From assembly GCA_002085035.1 (NCBI GenBank), contig MZGM01000045.1, forward strand, positions 1 to 8,390: a stretch of 8,390 nt of DNA, in the 5' to 3' direction. Position numbers and translations under genes: made by a program. The notes below the pieces were generated by a model. That model saw only the letters and a program-made list of their open reading frames with translations, had not been told where the DNA came from and did no database searches. This document shows, piece after piece, positions 5,930 to 8,390 of the stretch. The stretch's first letter is position 1. Each line of letters opens with the position of its first letter. Source of the DNA: Candidatus Zhuqueibacterota bacterium 4484_219 (GTDB lineage Bacteria > Zhuqueibacterota > JdFR-76 > 4484-219).

Positions 5930-7225
5930 ATGAAATGGATTTATTCTTATCGTTCAAAGATTGTTAGTGCTGAAGAGGCGGTTTCAGTGGTTAAAAGCGG
6001 GGATCGGGTTTTTGTTTCCGGAAACGCTGCTACTCCGTACGTACTCTTACATGCTTTGGCTGAGCGGAAGGATGAACTGAGAAATGTTGAAATTGTACAT
6101 GTGTTGCTTCTGGGGGATGGCCCACTTGCGCAACCGGAGATGGAAGGTCATTTTCGCCATCGTTCACTTTTCGTAGGCAGTGCTGATCGTGACGCTGTGA
6201 ATGAAGGCCGCGCAGATTATGTACCGATATTTTTGCATGAAGTCCCTGCTCTTTTTACTTCCGGTGCTTTGCCCGTCGATGTGGCTATTATTCATACTGC
6301 CCCGCCTGATGAGCATGGATTTCTTTCCTACGGAGTAGAGGTATTAGCTACTAAAGCAGTAGTGGAGAATGCTAAAACTGTTATTGCTCAAGTCAACGAA
6401 AAAATGCCGCGGGTTTTAGGCGACTCTTTTGTCCATATCTCACGAATCGACAAGATTGTTGAGGTCTCGGAAGATCTACCCGAACTCAAGTTGGACGAAT
6501 TTAGCGAAGTAGAAAAGCAAATCGGTTTCCATATTGCAAACTTGATTGAAGATGGTGCTACTTTGCAACTTGGAATTGGGGGTATTCCTAATGCGACATT
6601 ATTTTTTGTTAAAGACAAAAAGGATTTAGGCATCCATACCGAAATGTGTTCGGATGGAATAATGGAGGCTATAGAGGCTGGGATTGTTACGGGAGCAAAA
6701 AAAACTCTCCATCCCGGTAAGGTGATAGCAACATTTGTATTAGGAACTTCTAAGTTATATGATTACGTAGATGATAACCCAATATTGGAAGTACATCCTA
6801 CTGAATACACTAATGATCCCTTTATTATCGCCCAAAATGAGAAAATGGTTGCCATCAATTCTGCTTTAGAAGTAGACCTTACCGGACAGGTTTGTTCTGA
6901 TTCCATGGGCTATCATATCTATTCGGGATTTGGGGGACAGGTTGATTTTATTCGGGGTGCTGCTCGCTCAAAAGGAGGAAAACCAATCATTGCCTTACCC
7001 TCCACAGCTAAAGGGGATACAATTTCTCGTATTGTTTCTCATTTGAAAGAGGGAGCCGGGGTAGTAACCAGCCGAGGCGATGTCCATTATGTGGTGACCG
7101 AACATGGTGTGGCGTATTTGCATGGAAAGAGTAGGCGTGAACGTGCAGAAGCCCTGATTCAAATTGCTCATCCTAAGTTTCGCGATGAGTTAATGCAATT
7201 TGCTAAGGAAAAACATTATCTTTAA
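5930..7225 (+). CDS. Acetyl-CoA hydrolase/transferase family protein (4-hydroxybutyrate CoA-transferase-like)
   Basis: It belongs to the cytosolic family I CoA-transferases that move CoA between acyl-CoAs and free acids such as acetate, butyrate or 4-hydroxybutyrate. At 431 residues it is near the length of clostridial 4-hydroxybutyrate CoA-transferase. The N-terminal domain carries SGNAATPYVLL (30-40) and APPDEHGFLSYG (124-135). The C-terminal domain has GIGGIPN (215-221), then HTEMCSDG with E238, which matches by position the glutamate that forms the CoA thioester intermediate (Glu238 in the clostridial enzyme). GFGGQVDFIRGA (333-344) and VTEHGVAYL (389-397) are further family landmarks. 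The natural acid pair cannot be read from sequence. Acetate with butyrate, propionate or succinate is plausible next to pyruvate-forming genes, and no 4-hydroxybutyrate genes are in the window. The gene lies 20 bases after ald and has no visible Shine-Dalgarno sequence before its ATG. Confidence 0.92.
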   Translation: MKWIYSYRSKIVSAEEAVSVVKSGDRVFVSGNAATPYVLLHALAERKDELRNVEIVHVLLLGDGPLAQPEMEGHFRHRSLFVGSADRDAVNEGRADYVPIFLHEVPALFTSGALPVDVAIIHTAPPDEHGFLSYGVEVLATKAVVENAKTVIAQVNEKMPRVLGDSFVHISRIDKIVEVSEDLPELKLDEFSEVEKQIGFHIANLIEDGATLQLGIGGIPNATLFFVKDKKDLGIHTEMCSDGIMEAIEAGIVTGAKKTLHPGKVIATFVLGTSKLYDYVDDNPILEVHPTEYTNDPFIIAQNEKMVAINSALEVDLTGQVCSDSMGYHIYSGFGGQVDFIRGAARSKGGKPIIALPSTAKGDTISRIVSHLKEGAGVVTSRGDVHYVVTEHGVAYLHGKSRRERAEALIQIAHPKFRDELMQFAKEKHYL

Positions 7226-7242
7226 CCATGAGGCGAAGGAAA

Positions 7243-7247
7243 GGGAG
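7243..7247 (+). promoter_or_regulatory. Ribosome binding site that fixes the NifU-domain gene start
   Basis: GGGAG within AAGGGAGAGA lies six bases before the ATG at 7254. This favours that start over the longer frame from 7200, which would overlap the CoA-transferase gene and add a non-conserved 18-residue extension. Confidence 0.75.
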
Positions 7248-7253
7248 AGATTC

Positions 7254-7475
7254 ATGCGTGAACAAGTAGAAAAGGTACTGGAGGAAATTCGGGGTTGGCT
7301 AAAAGCTGATGGAGGAGACGTAGAGTTGATAGATGTGAGCGAAGATGGTGTGGTAACTTTACGTCTGAAAGGGGCCTGTCATGGTTGTCCAATGGCGGAA
7401 ATGACTTTGCATAGTGGTATCCGTCGAGTGCTGATGGATAAGGTATCTGGTGTCACAGAAGTAAAGGCAGTATAA
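7254..7475 (+). CDS. NifU C-terminal (Nfu) domain protein, Fe-S cluster carrier
   Basis: This 73-residue protein is a stand-alone Nfu domain. It probably binds a [4Fe-4S] cluster between two subunits and passes it to target enzymes in the cytosol. It shows the family pattern: VLEEIRGWLKADGGDVELID (8-27), then KGACHGCPMAEMTLHSGI (39-56) with the CxxC ligands C42 and C45, and a C-terminal VSGVTEVKAV. It lacks the NifU scaffold domain and the A-type domain of NfuA, and is the minimal form found in many bacteria. It lies 28 bases after the CoA-transferase stop and is probably the last gene of the operon. None of the complete enzymes beside it is an obvious Fe-S protein, so its clients are likely elsewhere (aconitase or ferredoxin-dependent oxidoreductases are guesses). 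Confidence 0.93.
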   Translation: MREQVEKVLEEIRGWLKADGGDVELIDVSEDGVVTLRLKGACHGCPMAEMTLHSGIRRVLMDKVSGVTEVKAV

Positions 7476-7483
7476 GTAACTAA

Positions 7484-8390
7484 TCAAAACTCGAGTTTCA
7501 GGCGTTCCATCATTGAATAAAGTTTGCGCCGTGTGATACCTAATAATTTAGCTGCTTGACTTTTGTTGCCTGCTGCTTTTTCTAATGCTTGCCGAAGAAG
7601 TTGTTTCTCCATTTCCCTCAGGGAAAGTCCCTTTTCAAGGAGTTCGATTGGTTGAGAGGTGGATTTATGTTGTTGGAGATGCGGAGGTAGATCCTCAGGA
7701 CGAATTTTGTCACCCTCAGATAAAATTATTGCTCGCTCGATTACATTTTCCAATTCCCGCACATTGCCTGGCCAAGGATATTTGGTCAATATTTTTAACG
7801 CCTCAGGTGTAATTTGAGTTTGAGGTTTACCGTATTTTTTTAAGAAATGTTCTACTAAAGCAGGAATGTCTTCGGTGCGTTCTCGGAGAGGGGGTAAAAA
7901 TATTGGAAAAACATTAATCCGATAATAAAGGTCTTCGCGAAAACTTCCCTGTTTTAATAATTCCTCTAGATTTTGATGGGTAGCTGCAATTACCCGTGCT
8001 TTGATGGGAATACTCTCCGTTCCGCCCAGACGTTCTATTTGTCTGGTTTGTAATACGCGCAGCAATTTGGCCTGTAGAGCTGGAGAGAAGTCACCGATTT
8101 CGTCGAGGAAAATAGTTCCTTCTCCAGCCAGCTCAAAGCGTCCTAATTTTCGTTTGTCTGCTCCAGTGAAAGCTCCTTTTTCGTAACCGAACAGTTCGCT
8201 TTCTAGTAAATTTTCTGGAATGGCAGCGCAATTGACTGCTACAAAGGGCTTGTTGACTCTGGGACTGTTTTGATGAATGGCTATGGCGATAAGTTCTTTG
8301 CCTGTTCCACTTTCACCCCGAATGAGAACGGTGGTATCTTCAGTACATACTTTTTCCACTAACCGAAATACCTCCTGCATCTTACCGGAG
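7484..8390 (-). CDS. Sigma-54-dependent NtrC-family transcriptional activator (N-terminal part outside window)
   Basis: This is the central AAA+ ATPase and C-terminal DNA-binding region of an enhancer-binding protein that opens sigma-54 promoters. The frame stays open to the window edge (S-G-K before M at 8380), so that methionine is internal and the sensory domain is missing. Counting from it: Walker A GESGTGKE (22-29), the sigma-54 contact loop GAFTGA (69-74), Walker B TIFLDEIGD (89-97), arginine finger region LRERTEDIP (165-173), WPGNVRELEN (203-212) and a Fis-type helix-turn-helix at about 272-294 (NKSQAAKLLGITRRKLYSMM). All motifs needed for ATPase and sigma-54 function are intact. Whether the N-terminus is a receiver, PAS or GAF domain is unknown. 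The gene converges on the NifU-domain gene with 8 bases between stops and no hairpin terminator between them. Regulation of the adjacent block is possible, but no target site was identified. Confidence 0.95.
   Translation of the reverse strand, partial: SGKMQEVFRLVEKVCTEDTTVLIRGESGTGKELIAIAIHQNSPRVNKPFVAVNCAAIPENLLESELFGYEKGAFTGADKRKLGRFELAGEGTIFLDEIGDFSPALQAKLLRVLQTRQIERLGGTESIPIKARVIAATHQNLEELLKQGSFREDLYYRINVFPIFLPPLRERTEDIPALVEHFLKKYGKPQTQITPEALKILTKYPWPGNVRELENVIERAIILSEGDKIRPEDLPPHLQQHKSTSQPIELLEKGLSLREMEKQLLRQALEKAAGNKSQAAKLLGITRRKLYSMMERLKLEF

Noticed and set aside
7200..7253. Longer start for the NifU-domain protein from the TTG at 7200
   Set aside because: It would overlap the CoA-transferase gene and add a non-conserved extension. 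The ATG at 7254 has a good ribosome binding site and gives the normal domain start.
7585..7812. Open frame on the + strand opposite the sigma-54 activator gene
   Set aside because: The activator's conserved domains on the - strand explain this stretch. The + frame has no family features.

Overview
The window looks like a piece of the chromosome of an anaerobic or facultative bacterium with a moderate, slightly AT-leaning composition. It holds a tight block of central-carbon and amino-acid metabolism genes on the + strand, and one regulator on the - strand that converges on it. Several genes suggest the FCB side of the tree or a neighbouring candidate phylum (Calditrichota/KSB1-like): the mitochondrial-type citrate synthase, the alanine dehydrogenase variant with an IDQGGC-ETS segment, and the acyl-CoA transferase. 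Similar citrate synthases also occur in Geobacter-type Desulfobacterota, so this placement is an inference, not a firm call. No mobile elements, CRISPR arrays, tRNAs or rRNAs were seen, and composition looks uniform by eye.

Layout. Positions 1-555 hold the C-terminal half of a PLP-dependent sulfur amino acid lyase (methionine gamma-lyase type). Positions 622-1902 encode a eukaryote-like citrate synthase with a perfect Shine-Dalgarno sequence. A 161-base gap (1903-2063) follows, with a strong hairpin and a possible promoter. Positions 2064-4316 encode a hybrid malic enzyme with a C-terminal phosphotransacetylase-like domain. A 97-base gap (4317-4413) contains a second strong hairpin. The next genes are a stand-alone receiver protein (4414-4770), an alanine dehydrogenase (4779-5909), an acetyl-CoA hydrolase/4-hydroxybutyrate CoA-transferase family enzyme (5930-7225) and a 73-residue NifU C-terminal-domain protein (7254-7475). 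The last four are packed with gaps of 8 to 28 bases and are probably co-transcribed. On the - strand, 7484-8390 is the AAA+ and DNA-binding part of a sigma-54-dependent NtrC-family activator. Its stop codon lies 8 bases from the NifU-domain gene's stop.

How the genes fit together (inference). The lyase would release 2-oxobutyrate, ammonia and a thiol. Alanine dehydrogenase links alanine to pyruvate and NADH. Malic enzyme links malate to pyruvate and NADPH, with its degenerate PTA domain probably sensing acetyl-CoA. The CoA-transferase exchanges CoA between short-chain acids and acyl-CoAs. Citrate synthase brings acetyl-CoA into the TCA cycle. Together this is a pyruvate/acetyl-CoA node suited to amino-acid oxidation or fermentation. 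A CheY-like receiver embedded in the block, and a sigma-54 activator beside it, suggest signal-dependent control, but no sigma-54 promoter was found in the gaps. All complete genes are intact and belong to recognisable families. I found no convincing novel system; the unusual points are the receiver inside a metabolic operon, the mitochondrial-type citrate synthase and the two look-alike hairpins.
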